A stretch of DNA of 64,000 nt from Psychroserpens jangbogonensis (GTDB lineage Bacteria > Bacteroidota > Bacteroidia > Flavobacteriales > Flavobacteriaceae): contig NZ_JSWG01000004.1 in assembly GCF_000797465.1 (NCBI RefSeq), positions 1 to 64,000 of the forward strand. The letters are read 5' to 3'. The translations under genes were made by a program, and so were the position numbers. A model generated the notes under the pieces. The model was given only the letters and a program-made list of their open reading frames with translations. It did not search any database and had not been told where the DNA came from. Below, in pieces: positions 36,150 through 45,645 of the stretch. Numbering within the stretch: the first letter of the stretch is position 1; every line of letters begins with the position of its first letter.

Positions 36150-37019
36150 TTATTGTTTTGATTTATCTTTTGATCGGATACTTTCAATAACTACGGTTGA
36201 AATTATCAGAGTTCCTCCAATAAAGGTATTCCAAGTTGGAATTTCATTCAAAAAGAAAAATGCAATAATAATCCCAAAAATGGGCTGTGTGCTAGAAATA
36301 ATACTGGCAGTACTAGCTTTAAAATACTTTAAACTATTTACAAATAAAGTGTGGCCTATTGCTGTAGTTAGTAGTGCTAAAAGAATCACATAAGGGTATT
36401 GAGTTTCAATTGTTGAAGTATCCATTATAAATAACGTTGGAATCAATACCGCTGTTAAAATTAATACTTGATAAAACATCAACAAACTCCCATTGTAGGT
36501 GGTTACATGTTGTTTTAGCATTAGGTTTCTAATGGCATAACAAACTGCTGAAAGCATTCCGAATAAAACACCTTGCAAGGCTGAACTTTGTAAATCTAAT
36601 TCGGGAGCTAAATAGTAAATGCCAAGTAAAACCAAAGCTCCAAGTAATATGTGCATTAGGTCAAACTTTACTTTTGAAAACAAGGGCTCGAGAAAAGCGG
36701 TAATTAAAGGAAAAGTGAATAACGACAACATTCCAATGGCGACGTTTGAAACTTTTAGTGCATAGAAGTACGTAATCCAATGTGTACCTAAAAAAACTGC
36801 AGAAATAATAAAGGTAAGCTTGTCAGGACCAGTATGAATTTTGAGTTTAATTTTTTTGTATTTACAGAACACAAATAAAAAAACCGAAGCTAATGCACAT
36901 CTCCACCAAATAATTACTGGAATTGGCATATCTATGTATTTGCCTAATGTTCCAGATGTACTTATAAAGATAGTAGCAACTGTTAACCAAAGTACATGAT
37001 TTAGATGTGCACTTTTCAT
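36150..37019 (-). CDS. EamA family DMT transporter
   Basis: The 289-residue protein has ten predicted membrane spans arranged as two EamA repeats, including SGTLGKYIDMPIPVIIWWRCALASVFLF in the first and ASTASIISSTQPIFGIIIAFFFLNEIPTW in the second, the latter being the typical end of the repeat. DMT transporters export small metabolites such as amino acids; the substrate is not evident. Its ATG overlaps the mfd stop codon by four bases (ATGA), so the two are translated from one mRNA although their functions look unrelated. Confidence 0.92.
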   Translation of the reverse strand: MKSAHLNHVLWLTVATIFISTSGTLGKYIDMPIPVIIWWRCALASVFLFVFCKYKKIKLKIHTGPDKLTFIISAVFLGTHWITYFYALKVSNVAIGMLSLFTFPLITAFLEPLFSKVKFDLMHILLGALVLLGIYYLAPELDLQSSALQGVLFGMLSAVCYAIRNLMLKQHVTTYNGSLLMFYQVLILTAVLIPTLFIMDTSTIETQYPYVILLALLTTAIGHTLFVNSLKYFKASTASIISSTQPIFGIIIAFFFLNEIPTWNTFIGGTLIISTVVIESIRSKDKSKQ

Positions 37020-40000
37020 ATGTCTTGAATCCTTTTCAAGGCTTGCTTAACTGATTTTACATGTTCAAAGGTCAAGAGTAATCGTAAGCCATTTCTGGTT
37101 TGCTTTTCTTTCATTTTGCAATCTTTAGGCCTTGTTTGAACATACTTCAAAACTTTAGTAAAGTTGTCACTTTGGTAAAATGCACTTTTCTGATCGTTTA
37201 TGAAATAACCAACAAAACGGCCTTGCTTCATAATGATTTTTTCTAATCCAATTTTGGTAGCAATCCATTTCACACGTACACTATTCAATAAATCAACAAC
37301 CTGAATTGGTAATTCTCCAAAGCGATCAATAATTTCAGTTTCGAACGTATGAAGTTCTTCTTCGGTTTTAAGAGTATTGAGTTTGGTGTACAGATTTAAA
37401 CGTTCCGTAATATTGTTTACATAATCATCTGGAAATAGCAATTCAAAATCAGTATCTATAGTAATGTCTTTGACGTAATCTTTCTCTTTTCCGTCATCTT
37501 GGTATAAGTCTTTAAACTCATTTTCCTTGAGTTCTTCAATGGCTTCATTTAAGATTTTCTGATAGGTGTCAAAACCAATATCATTAATAAATCCGCTTTG
37601 TTCACCTCCTAATAAATCACCTGCACCACGAATTTCTAAATCTTTCATTGCAATGTTGAAACCGCTTCCAAGCTCAGTAAATTGCTCAAGAGCTGTAATA
37701 CGTTTTCGAGCATCATTGGTCATTGCTGAATATTCAGGAGTGATAAAATAACAAAAGGCTTTTTTGTTACTTCTACCTACACGACCTCGCATTTGGTGTA
37801 AATCACTAAGTCCGAAATTATTCGCATTATTTATAAAAATGGTATTCGCATTAGGCACGTCTAATCCGCTTTCAACAATTGTTGTACTTACTAAAACGTC
37901 AAATTCACCATTCATAAAAGCAAGCATGAGATGTTCTAGTTTTTTACCTTCCATTTGTCCGTGACCAATACCAATTTTCGCATCAGGAACTAAACGCTGA
38001 ATCATACCAGCAACTTCCTTAATGTTTTCTATTCGGTTATGAATAAAGAAGATTTGTCCACCACGCTGAATTTCATATGTGACCGCGTCTCTTATGGTTT
38101 CTTCATTAAAACGAATCACATTACTTTCTATAGGGAAACGATTTGGTGGTGCAGTTGTAATCACAGATAAATCACGTGCTGCCATCAAACTAAATTGCAA
38201 GGTTCTTGGAATTGGTGTTGCCGTAAGCGTCAACACATCCACATTGTCTTTGAGCGTTTTTAGTTTCTCTTTTACAGCGACACCAAACTTTTGTTCTTCA
38301 TCGACAATTAGCAAACCTAAATCTTTGAATTTCACATTTTTATTAACCAATTGATGTGTTCCGATAAGTATATCTACATGTCCTTTTTCAAGTTTTTCTA
38401 AAGTGGTTCTTTTTTCTTTAGCCGTTCTAAAACGGTTGAGATAATCTACAGTAACCGGAAAATCTTTAAGACGTTCGGTAAATGTTTTATTATGTTGATA
38501 GGCTAGAATTGTTGTAGGCACTAATATCGCAACTTGTTTTCCGTTGTCTACTGCTTTAAAAGCCGCGCGAATAGCAACTTCAGTTTTACCAAAACCTACA
38601 TCACCACAAACTAAACGATCCATAGGTCGTTCACTTTCCATATCTGCCTTAATATCTGCAGTAGATGTAATTTGATCAGGAGTGTCTTCATAAACAAATG
38701 ACGCTTCTAACTCATGCTGAAGGTAACTATCAGGTTTGTATTGATAACCTTTTTCTAGTTTTCGCTTTGCATAAACTTTTATAAGGTTGAATGCAATTTC
38801 CTTAACACGAGATTTTGTTTTCTGCTTAAGTGTTTTCCATGCCTTGCTTCCAAGTTTATAGATTTTTGGTGGCTTACCATCTTTACCATTAAACTTGGTG
38901 ATTTTATGAAGCGAATGAATACTTAAATAAAGCACATCTCGTTCGCCATATACTAATTTAATAGCTTCCTGTTTTTTGCCCTCAACATCAATTTTCTGAA
39001 GTCCACCAAATTTCCCAATACCATGATCAATATGTGTCACATAATCTCCAATATCTAAATTGGTTAATTCTTTAAGTGTGATGGCTTGCTTTTTGGCATA
39101 TCCATTTTTGAGATGGAATTTATGATAGCGTTCAAAGATTTGATGATCTGTATAACAGGTGATTTTTTTATCATGATCTATAAACCCTTGATATAAAGAC
39201 AAAACGATAGTTTTGTAGTGCACATTTTCTTCTACATCTTCAAAAATATCATGAAATCGCTTTGCCTGTTGTTCACTAACACAAGCGATGTAATTTGAAT
39301 ATCCTCTATCGTGGTTCGTATTAAGATCTTCAATTAATAAGTTGAATTGCTTATTAAATGATGGCTGAGGAGCTGTATTATATATTATTTGTTCTGCGGA
39401 AAAAACGCTTGTTGTTCCAAATTCAATCAAACTAAAATCAAGAAGTTGTCGTTTCAGTAATTCTGAATTACAGAACAATTCTTCAGGTTCTGAATGTTTC
39501 AATTCTGAAGACAAGGCTTTAAATGTCTTTTCTGCTTTTCCAAAGAACTCATCAATTCTTGAAAACAGTAAATCAGTATTCTTAGAAAATATCACGGTTT
39601 TTTGAGCGATATATTTCAAGAAACTCTGTCTGCTTTCTTCTAAAAATTTATTAGCAACATTTGGAATGATGCCTATCTTTTTAATTTGTTCTGTAGAGAG
39701 TTGCGTTTCTACATCAAAAGTTCTAATGCTATCTACTTCATCACCAAAAAACTCAATACGATAGGGTTCGTCATGAGAAAAGGAGAAAACATCTACGATA
39801 CCACCACGAACTGAAAACTCTCCAGGTTCAGTCACAAAATCTACGCGCTTAAATTGGTATTCAAATAATACCTCGTTAACAAAATCAATAGACAACTCAT
39901 CACCAACCGAAATCTTTAACGTGTTTTTCTCAAGTTCACGACGCGTTACAACTTTTTCGAAAAGTGCATCAGGATAGGTGACAATAACAGCAGGCTTTTT

Positions 40001-40345
40001 TCGAGAATTGATTCGATTTAAAACTTCTGCTCTTAATAATACATTCGCATTGTCAGTTTCTTCAATTTGATAAGGTCTTCTATAGCTACCAGGATAAAAA
40101 AGGACATCCTTATCATTTAGTAGTACTTCTAAATCGTTGAGGTAAAAAGCGGCTTCTTCCTTATCATTAAATATCAGTAAAAATGGGAGTTCGGAAGCTT
40201 TAAATGCTTCGCTAATTACTAGCGATAATGAAGAACCAACTAAACCTTTTATATGTAATTTTGCTCCAGTTTGAGCAATAGAAGTCTGCAGATTTTGCAT
40301 TTGCAAAGCCTGTGCATACGTTTGCGAGAGAATGGTTTTACTCAA
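37016..40345 (-). CDS. mfd: Transcription-repair coupling factor Mfd
   Basis: The 1109-residue protein is a complete Mfd. The UvrB-like N-terminal module is followed by the CarD-like RNA polymerase interaction domain with GDYVTHIDHGIGKFGGL (about residues 430-446), and the RecG-like translocase with Walker A CGDVGFGKTEVAIRAAF near residue 577, the DEEQ box in LLIVDEEQKFGV, TLTATPIPRTL and the QMRGRVGRSNKKAFCYF region, with the TRCF C-terminal domain last. Mfd removes stalled RNA polymerase at lesions and recruits UvrA. It is the first gene of a two-gene unit with the EamA transporter. Confidence 0.97.
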   Translation of the reverse strand: MSKTILSQTYAQALQMQNLQTSIAQTGAKLHIKGLVGSSLSLVISEAFKASELPFLLIFNDKEEAAFYLNDLEVLLNDKDVLFYPGSYRRPYQIEETDNANVLLRAEVLNRINSRKKPAVIVTYPDALFEKVVTRRELEKNTLKISVGDELSIDFVNEVLFEYQFKRVDFVTEPGEFSVRGGIVDVFSFSHDEPYRIEFFGDEVDSIRTFDVETQLSTEQIKKIGIIPNVANKFLEESRQSFLKYIAQKTVIFSKNTDLLFSRIDEFFGKAEKTFKALSSELKHSEPEELFCNSELLKRQLLDFSLIEFGTTSVFSAEQIIYNTAPQPSFNKQFNLLIEDLNTNHDRGYSNYIACVSEQQAKRFHDIFEDVEENVHYKTIVLSLYQGFIDHDKKITCYTDHQIFERYHKFHLKNGYAKKQAITLKELTNLDIGDYVTHIDHGIGKFGGLQKIDVEGKKQEAIKLVYGERDVLYLSIHSLHKITKFNGKDGKPPKIYKLGSKAWKTLKQKTKSRVKEIAFNLIKVYAKRKLEKGYQYKPDSYLQHELEASFVYEDTPDQITSTADIKADMESERPMDRLVCGDVGFGKTEVAIRAAFKAVDNGKQVAILVPTTILAYQHNKTFTERLKDFPVTVDYLNRFRTAKEKRTTLEKLEKGHVDILIGTHQLVNKNVKFKDLGLLIVDEEQKFGVAVKEKLKTLKDNVDVLTLTATPIPRTLQFSLMAARDLSVITTAPPNRFPIESNVIRFNEETIRDAVTYEIQRGGQIFFIHNRIENIKEVAGMIQRLVPDAKIGIGHGQMEGKKLEHLMLAFMNGEFDVLVSTTIVESGLDVPNANTIFINNANNFGLSDLHQMRGRVGRSNKKAFCYFITPEYSAMTNDARKRITALEQFTELGSGFNIAMKDLEIRGAGDLLGGEQSGFINDIGFDTYQKILNEAIEELKENEFKDLYQDDGKEKDYVKDITIDTDFELLFPDDYVNNITERLNLYTKLNTLKTEEELHTFETEIIDRFGELPIQVVDLLNSVRVKWIATKIGLEKIIMKQGRFVGYFINDQKSAFYQSDNFTKVLKYVQTRPKDCKMKEKQTRNGLRLLLTFEHVKSVKQALKRIQDI

Positions 40346-40390
40346 GACATTTTATTTTGTGCAAATATAAAATATTTGTGCTATGGCGTA

Positions 40391-40421
40391 TTGTTAAAAT
40401 GTATTAATAAAACTATCTTTG
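40391..40421 (+). promoter_or_regulatory. Bacteroidota-type promoter of the TerB-like gene
   Basis: TTG at 40391-40393, a 20-base spacer and TATCTTTG at 40414-40421 match the phylum consensus well. The ATG is 24 bases downstream. Confidence 0.65.
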
Positions 40422-40445
40422 TGACACTTAAAAAAATCAAAATAT

Positions 40446-40877
40446 ATGTCATTTTCAGAATTATTCGAAAGCGGGTTTAAAAAACGTAATGAAGATCATT
40501 TTGCAGCAATTGTAAGAGTTGCCATGAGTGATGGAATTATTAATGAAGCAGAAAAAGCATTTTTAGACCGTCTAGCAACACGTTTAGATATTACAGAGAT
40601 CGATTATAAAGATATACTTAAAGATTACAAGAGTCATCCAATTAATCCTCCATTATCGTACGATATGCGTTTAGAACGTCTTTATGATTTAGCTCGTATG
40701 GTTTGGGCAGATCATATTGAAGGACCAGATCAAGTAGGTTTGTTAGAAAAATTATCTATAGGGTTAGGTTTTAATCAAGACAATGTAAAATACATTACAG
40801 ATAAGGCACTGACTTTAGTGCATTATGAAGTAGATCTTGATGACTTTATAAATAAAATGAAACACATGAATCAATAA
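40446..40877 (+). CDS. TerB family tellurite resistance-like protein
   Basis: The 143-residue all-helical protein has a TerB-like domain: HFAAIVRVAMSDGIINEAEKAFLDRLATRLDI (about residues 18-50), with the acidic D-G-x-I-x-x-x-E pattern that binds metal in TerB, and a second such segment at ARMVWADHIEGPDQVGLLEKL. The tellurite label comes from the plasmid family; in chromosomes such proteins are stress-linked and of unclear function. No other ter genes are near. It has its own promoter and terminator. Confidence 0.82.
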   Translation: MSFSELFESGFKKRNEDHFAAIVRVAMSDGIINEAEKAFLDRLATRLDITEIDYKDILKDYKSHPINPPLSYDMRLERLYDLARMVWADHIEGPDQVGLLEKLSIGLGFNQDNVKYITDKALTLVHYEVDLDDFINKMKHMNQ

Positions 40878-40900
40878 ACGATTCTTAGTTATAGAATTTA

Positions 40901-40928
40901 AGCAGTTTGAAAAGACTGCTTTTTTTTA
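40901..40928. terminator. Terminator between the TerB-like gene and fbp
   Basis: AAGCAGT pairs with ACTGCTT around a small loop and is followed by eight T residues on the plus strand. The fbp stop codon on the other strand is at 40926, inside the T run, so use for fbp is doubtful. Confidence 0.75.
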
Positions 40929-41930
40929 TGCGTTACGCATAAATTCTTCAGCTTTTTCTACCATGTTTTTACTACCACAAATAAAAGGTACACGTTGGTG
41001 TAATTCGGTAGGTTCTACATCCATAATTCTTGTAAACCCATCACTAGCTTTACCATTGGCTTGTTCTGCTAAAAACGCCATTGGATTACATTCGTAAAGC
41101 AATCTCAATTTACCATTAGAGTTTTGAGAGCTTTTAGGATATAAATAAATTCCACCCTTAATCATATTTCTGTGAAAATCAGAAACTAATGATCCAATGT
41201 ATCTACTCTTATAAGGTCTATCGCCTTCTTCCTCTTGGCAATACTTAATATAGTTTTTAATCCCTTGTGGAAAGTGAATGTAATTTCCTTCGTTTACAGA
41301 ATAGATTTGACCATCTTCTGGGAATTCCATGTCTGGATGTGATAAATAAAATGATCCAATTGCAGGATTTAAAGTAAATCCGTTAACACCATCACCTGTC
41401 GTATATACGAGCATAGTTGATGTTCCGTAGACCACATATCCAGCTGCTACTTGTTGATTCCCTTTTTGAAGAAAATCTTCAATTGTTACAGGTGTTCCTA
41501 CTGGTGTTACTCTTCTGTAGATTGAAAAAATTGTTCCTACAGACACATTAACATCAATATTAGAAGATCCATCTAAAGGATCAATTAAAACGATATACTT
41601 GTTTTGGTGGTTTTCATCCTGACTATTTATAGAAATAAAATCATCTTCCTCTTCACTTGCGATTCCACAAACAATATTACGTTTGGTCATGGTTTGAATA
41701 AACTTATCATTTGCGTAAACATCTAGTTTTTGCTGATCTTCACCTTGAATATTTGTATCACCTGCAGTCCCAATAATATCAACTAAACCAGCTTTGTTTA
41801 CTTCGTGATTTACCACTTTAGCAGCTAGTCGAATTGAATTTATAAGTCTTGATAACTCTCCAGATGTGTATTTAAACGAGGATTGATTTTCGATAATAAA
41901 CTCTCCAAGAGTTTGATTTTTTTGAGACAT
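40926..41930 (-). CDS. fbp: Class 1 fructose-1,6-bisphosphatase
   Basis: The 334-residue protein has the class 1 FBPase metal site EEEDDF (about residues 94-99) and [19 protein letters not shown] (about 118-136), the [23 protein letters not shown] core and the sugar-phosphate binding part [24 protein letters not shown] in two pieces. It hydrolyses fructose-1,6-bisphosphate in gluconeogenesis, needed when the cell lives on amino acids and peptides. It is transcribed alone, divergent from the GNAT gene. Confidence 0.96.
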   Translation of the reverse strand: MSQKNQTLGEFIIENQSSFKYTSGELSRLINSIRLAAKVVNHEVNKAGLVDIIGTAGDTNIQGEDQQKLDVYANDKFIQTMTKRNIVCGIASEEEDDFISINSQDENHQNKYIVLIDPLDGSSNIDVNVSVGTIFSIYRRVTPVGTPVTIEDFLQKGNQQVAAGYVVYGTSTMLVYTTGDGVNGFTLNPAIGSFYLSHPDMEFPEDGQIYSVNEGNYIHFPQGIKNYIKYCQEEEGDRPYKSRYIGSLVSDFHRNMIKGGIYLYPKSSQNSNGKLRLLYECNPMAFLAEQANGKASDGFTRIMDVEPTELHQRVPFICGSKNMVEKAEEFMRNA

Positions 41931-42052
41931 TTATTCTAAATGATTAGTTTATGCAAATATCGTATTTTTTAACAAACTACAACGTTTTCGCTAGGCTTTT
42001 AATGTTTTCTTAAACATAACTTTTAAACTATCTTTACCTAAATTAATTTTAA

Positions 42053-42532
42053 ATGAATATTAACGTAAGAGTAGCTGTAAAAAAAGATATGCCAGAAATC
42101 TTTGACCTAATTAAAGAATTGGCTGTTTTTGAAAAAGAGCCTCATGCCGTTTCTATTACAGTTGAAGATTTAGAGAATTATGGGTTTGGAAATCATCCTA
42201 AATTTCATTGTTTTGTTGCTGATGTTGATGGAAAAGTAAAAGCGATGGCTTTGGTTTATATGCGTTTTTCAACATGGAAAGGCCCAATTTTGCACTTAGA
42301 AGATTTAGTTGTTAAGCAAGACATGAGAGGTCATGGTTTAGGTACTGCGCTTTTAGACGAAGTTGTTAAATATGGCAACGAGTTAGATGTGAAACGCGTG
42401 AGTTGGGAAGTCATTGATTGGAATGAACCAGCTATAGAGTTTTATGAGAAAAAAGGAGCAGACGTGAAGCGTGATTGGGATGTTGTTCACTTAGATGAAG
42501 ACGGAATAAAAAATTATTTATCAAAATTATAA
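42053..42532 (+). CDS. GNAT family N-acetyltransferase (diamine acetyltransferase-like)
   Basis: The 159-residue protein has a complete GNAT fold: IRVA-type first strand NVRVAVKKDMPEIFDLIKELA, the acceptor-side strand with HLEDLVVKQDMRGHGLGTALLDEV carrying the acetyl-CoA loop RGHGLG (about residues 95-100), and WEVIDWNEPAIEFYEKKGA at the end. The pattern is closest to spermidine/thialysine acetyltransferases, so an amine substrate is likely. One base separates it from the aspartate kinase gene, implying cotranscription. Confidence 0.9.
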   Translation: MNINVRVAVKKDMPEIFDLIKELAVFEKEPHAVSITVEDLENYGFGNHPKFHCFVADVDGKVKAMALVYMRFSTWKGPILHLEDLVVKQDMRGHGLGTALLDEVVKYGNELDVKRVSWEVIDWNEPAIEFYEKKGADVKRDWDVVHLDEDGIKNYLSKL

Positions 42533-42533
42533 C

Positions 42534-43784
42534 ATGCAAGTATTTAAATTTGGAGGTGCTTCAGTAAAAGATGCTAATGGTGTAAAAAATTTAGCAAAAG
42601 TTTTACAAGATGTCGGTTATGATAATACATTAGTTGTGTTTTCTGCTATGGGAAAAACGACCAATGCAATTGAATTAGTTATTAAAAACTATTTTGAAAA
42701 TAAAAGTGAATTACAAAGCTCAATACAAGATGTAAAAAAATATCACAACGAAATTTTATTAGACCTTTTTGAAAATACGCAACATCCAATATTTAAAAAA
42801 GTAGCTTCTATTTTTGAAGATTTAGATCATTTTTTAAGTCGCAATAAATCTCCAGATTATAATTTTGTATACGATCAAACTATTGGCTTTGGTGAGTTGA
42901 CTTCAACACTAATTATCAGTGAATATTTAAATTCCATTGGGATCCAAAATAATTGGTTGGATGTTCGAAATTTCATCAAAACAGATAGCTACTATAGAAG
43001 AGCAAATGTAAATTGGGAACGAACACAAATCGCTATAAAAGAAAATTTTGATAATAAATTATTAAATATTACTCAAGGATTTTTAGGGAGTGACGCTAAT
43101 AATTTCACGACTTCTTTAGGAAGAGAAGGAAGTGATTATACTGCTGCTATTTTTGCATATTGTTTAAATGCTCAAAACGTTACGATTTGGAAAGATGTAC
43201 CTGGAATACTAAATGCAGATCCACGTTATTTTGAAAATGCTCAGTTACTTCATAGTATTTCTTACAGAGAAGCTATCGAGTTAGCCTTTTATGGTGCATC
43301 TGTAATTCATCCTAAAACACTTCAACCTTTACAACAAAAGGAAATTCCGTTATTTGTAAAATCTTTTTTAAACCCAAAAGATGAAGGGACAAAAGTTGTT
43401 AAAGACATTAGGTTATCACCAAATATACCTTGTTATATCGTGAAGAAAAATCAGGTTTTAGTTTCACTATCCTCATTAGATTTTAGTTATATCGTCGAAG
43501 AGAATATTAGTGAGATTTTTAAGTTATTACACTATTATAAGATGAAAGTTGATGTTATTCAAAATTCTGCAATTAGTTTTTCAGTATGTTTTGAAAACTC
43601 ATATAATAATCTTGAGCAATTGCTTCAGCATTTAAAAGCAAAATTTAATGTAACGTCGTACGAAAACGTTAGTCTTTATACAGTAAGACATTATAATAAA
43701 CAAGCAATAACGTCTATAGAAAAGGATAAAACATTGTTATTAAAACAATTAACACAAGAAACAATTCAAATCGTAACTAAATAA
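42534..43784 (+). CDS. lysC: Aspartate kinase (monofunctional)
   Basis: The 416-residue protein has the N-terminal aspartokinase motif KFGGASVKDANGVKNLA, the catalytic segments GFGELTSTLIIS and TTSLGREGSDYTAAIFAYCL (about residues 191-210) and the WKDVPGILNADPR site. The C-terminal region from about 300 is a shortened ACT-type regulatory part. No homoserine dehydrogenase domain is fused, unlike ThrA-type proteins. It phosphorylates L-aspartate, the entry step to lysine, threonine, methionine and diaminopimelate. The short, diverged ACT region leaves feedback control uncertain. It lies between the GNAT and OlsF-like genes. Confidence 0.92.
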   Translation: MQVFKFGGASVKDANGVKNLAKVLQDVGYDNTLVVFSAMGKTTNAIELVIKNYFENKSELQSSIQDVKKYHNEILLDLFENTQHPIFKKVASIFEDLDHFLSRNKSPDYNFVYDQTIGFGELTSTLIISEYLNSIGIQNNWLDVRNFIKTDSYYRRANVNWERTQIAIKENFDNKLLNITQGFLGSDANNFTTSLGREGSDYTAAIFAYCLNAQNVTIWKDVPGILNADPRYFENAQLLHSISYREAIELAFYGASVIHPKTLQPLQQKEIPLFVKSFLNPKDEGTKVVKDIRLSPNIPCYIVKKNQVLVSLSSLDFSYIVEENISEIFKLLHYYKMKVDVIQNSAISFSVCFENSYNNLEQLLQHLKAKFNVTSYENVSLYTVRHYNKQAITSIEKDKTLLLKQLTQETIQIVTK

Positions 43785-43806
43785 ACAATTTAGTACATTT
43801 ACAGTC

Positions 43807-45645
43807 ATGACCAAACCACCAGATATAGGATTAGTTACCGCAAAAGAAGTTGCAAAAGCCATCAATGTAGATAAGTATGGTTTTATAGGAACTTTTGTTG
43901 GTTGGTTGTTAATGAAACTTCTTAAAATTTCAACACTTAATAAAATTTACAAGCGTAATAAGCATTTAAGTGATGGTGAATTTCTAGATGGCATTTTAGA
44001 CGATTTTAAAATAAAATTCGAAATTCCAGAAGAAGATTTAAAACGATTACCAAAGGATGGCGCTTACATAACCGTTTCTAATCATCCCTTAGGAGGAATT
44101 GATGGTATTCTATTATTAAAGTTAATGATAGAACAACGAAAGGATTTTAAAATTATAGCTAATTTTTTATTACATAGAATTGAGCCGCTAAAGCCTTATA
44201 TTATGCCAGTTAATCCTTTTGAAGATCGAAAGGATGTGCAATCTAGTATTGCTGGTTTCAAAAATGCAATTTTACATTTAAGAGAAGGTCATCCTTTAGG
44301 AATTTTTCCTGCTGGAGAAGTGTCTACATATAGAGACGGCAAACTTGTGGTGGACAAACCTTGGGAAGAAGCTGCGATGAAACTTATAAAAAAGGCAGAA
44401 GTACCAGTGGTACCAATTTACTTTCATGCAAAGAATAGTAAATTGTTTTATAAGCTTTCAAAAATTAGTGATACGTTTAGAACGGCTAAATTACCATCAG
44501 AACTCCTTACTCAAAAGCATCGAATTATTAAGGTGAGAATTGGAAGGCCAATTTCTGTAAATGATCAAAAAGAACATACAACACTTGCTAGTTTTTCAGA
44601 ATTTGTAAGACGTAAAACATATATATTATCAAATGCTTTTGAAGACAAATCAAAAATATTAGATAACCTGTCTAATACATTAAAAACGCCACCTAAATCT
44701 CCAAAACGAATTGTTGGATCTGTAAGTCAAGATGTAATGATTTCTGAAGTTGAAGCACTTCGAAAAGGAGATTGCAGGCTATTACAAAGTAAAAATTACG
44801 AAGTGTTTTTAGGTAGTGCTAAACAGATCCCAAACATATTACGTGAAATAGGTCGTTTGCGTGAAATTACTTTTAGAGCTATTGGAGAAGGTACAAATGA
44901 AGCTATTGATTTAGATGATTTTGACACTTACTACCATCATATGTTTTTATGGGATACTGATGCCAATCGATTAGCTGGAGCTTATAGAATGGGATTGGGT
45001 TCTCAAATTTTTGCAAAGTATGGTATTGACGGATTCTATCTTCAGGATTTGTTCCGTTTTGAGCCAGAACTCTATAAAATGATGAGTGAGTCAATCGAAA
45101 TGGGTCGCGCATTTATCATTAAAGAATATCAACAAAAACCAATGCCTTTATTTTTACTTTGGAAAGGAATTGTGCATACAACATTACGTTATCCAGAGCA
45201 TAAATATCTTATTGGTGGTGTGAGTATTAGTAATCAGTTTTCTAACTTCTCAAAATCGTTGATGATTGAATTTATGAAGTCACATTACTACGATCCATAT
45301 GTCGCACAATATGTGCATCCTAAAAAAGAATTCAAGGTTGTACTTAAAGATGCAGATAAAGACTTTGTGTTTGATGAAACCGAAGCTGATTTGAATAAGT
45401 TTGATAAGATTATTGATGAGGTCGAACCAGGAGCATTGCGTCTACCTGTTCTGCTTAAAAAATACATCAAACAAAATGCGCGCTTAGTTGCGTTTAATGT
45501 CGATCCTTTATTCAACAACTCTGTTGATGGATTGATGTATATTAAAATTGCCGACTTACCTGAAAGCACCGTTAAACCTGTTATGGAAGAATTTCAAGCC
45601 GAGTTGGAACGTAAATTTTCTAACGGAACAAATGATGAGGCTTAA
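43807..45645 (+). CDS. olsF: Bifunctional OlsF-like acyltransferase (amino-acid lipid synthesis)
   Basis: The 612-residue protein fuses two acyltransferases. The N-terminal half (about residues 60-270) is a PlsC-like O-acyltransferase with SNHPLGGIDG and FPAGEVSTYRDGKLVVDKPWEEAAM in two parts. The C-terminal half (about 315-530) is an OlsB-like N-acyltransferase with the LREITFRAIGEGTNE, LAGAYRMGLG and EMGRAFI segments. In Flavobacterium johnsoniae and Serratia, OlsF alone makes ornithine lipids; related enzymes in Bacteroides make glycine lipids. Which amino acid is used here is not visible. It is cotranscribed with aspartate kinase (22-base gap) and overlaps the next gene by 14 bases. Confidence 0.85.
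   Translation: MTKPPDIGLVTAKEVAKAINVDKYGFIGTFVGWLLMKLLKISTLNKIYKRNKHLSDGEFLDGILDDFKIKFEIPEEDLKRLPKDGAYITVSNHPLGGIDGILLLKLMIEQRKDFKIIANFLLHRIEPLKPYIMPVNPFEDRKDVQSSIAGFKNAILHLREGHPLGIFPAGEVSTYRDGKLVVDKPWEEAAMKLIKKAEVPVVPIYFHAKNSKLFYKLSKISDTFRTAKLPSELLTQKHRIIKVRIGRPISVNDQKEHTTLASFSEFVRRKTYILSNAFEDKSKILDNLSNTLKTPPKSPKRIVGSVSQDVMISEVEALRKGDCRLLQSKNYEVFLGSAKQIPNILREIGRLREITFRAIGEGTNEAIDLDDFDTYYHHMFLWDTDANRLAGAYRMGLGSQIFAKYGIDGFYLQDLFRFEPELYKMMSESIEMGRAFIIKEYQQKPMPLFLLWKGIVHTTLRYPEHKYLIGGVSISNQFSNFSKSLMIEFMKSHYYDPYVAQYVHPKKEFKVVLKDADKDFVFDETEADLNKFDKIIDEVEPGALRLPVLLKKYIKQNARLVAFNVDPLFNNSVDGLMYIKIADLPESTVKPVMEEFQAELERKFSNGTNDEA

Noticed and set aside
40929-40943. Palindrome ATGCGTTACGCAT near the end of fbp as a third copy of the GCGTTA/TAACGC repeat
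   Set aside because: It lies inside the fbp coding sequence and lacks the rest of the element; the match is limited to the palindrome.
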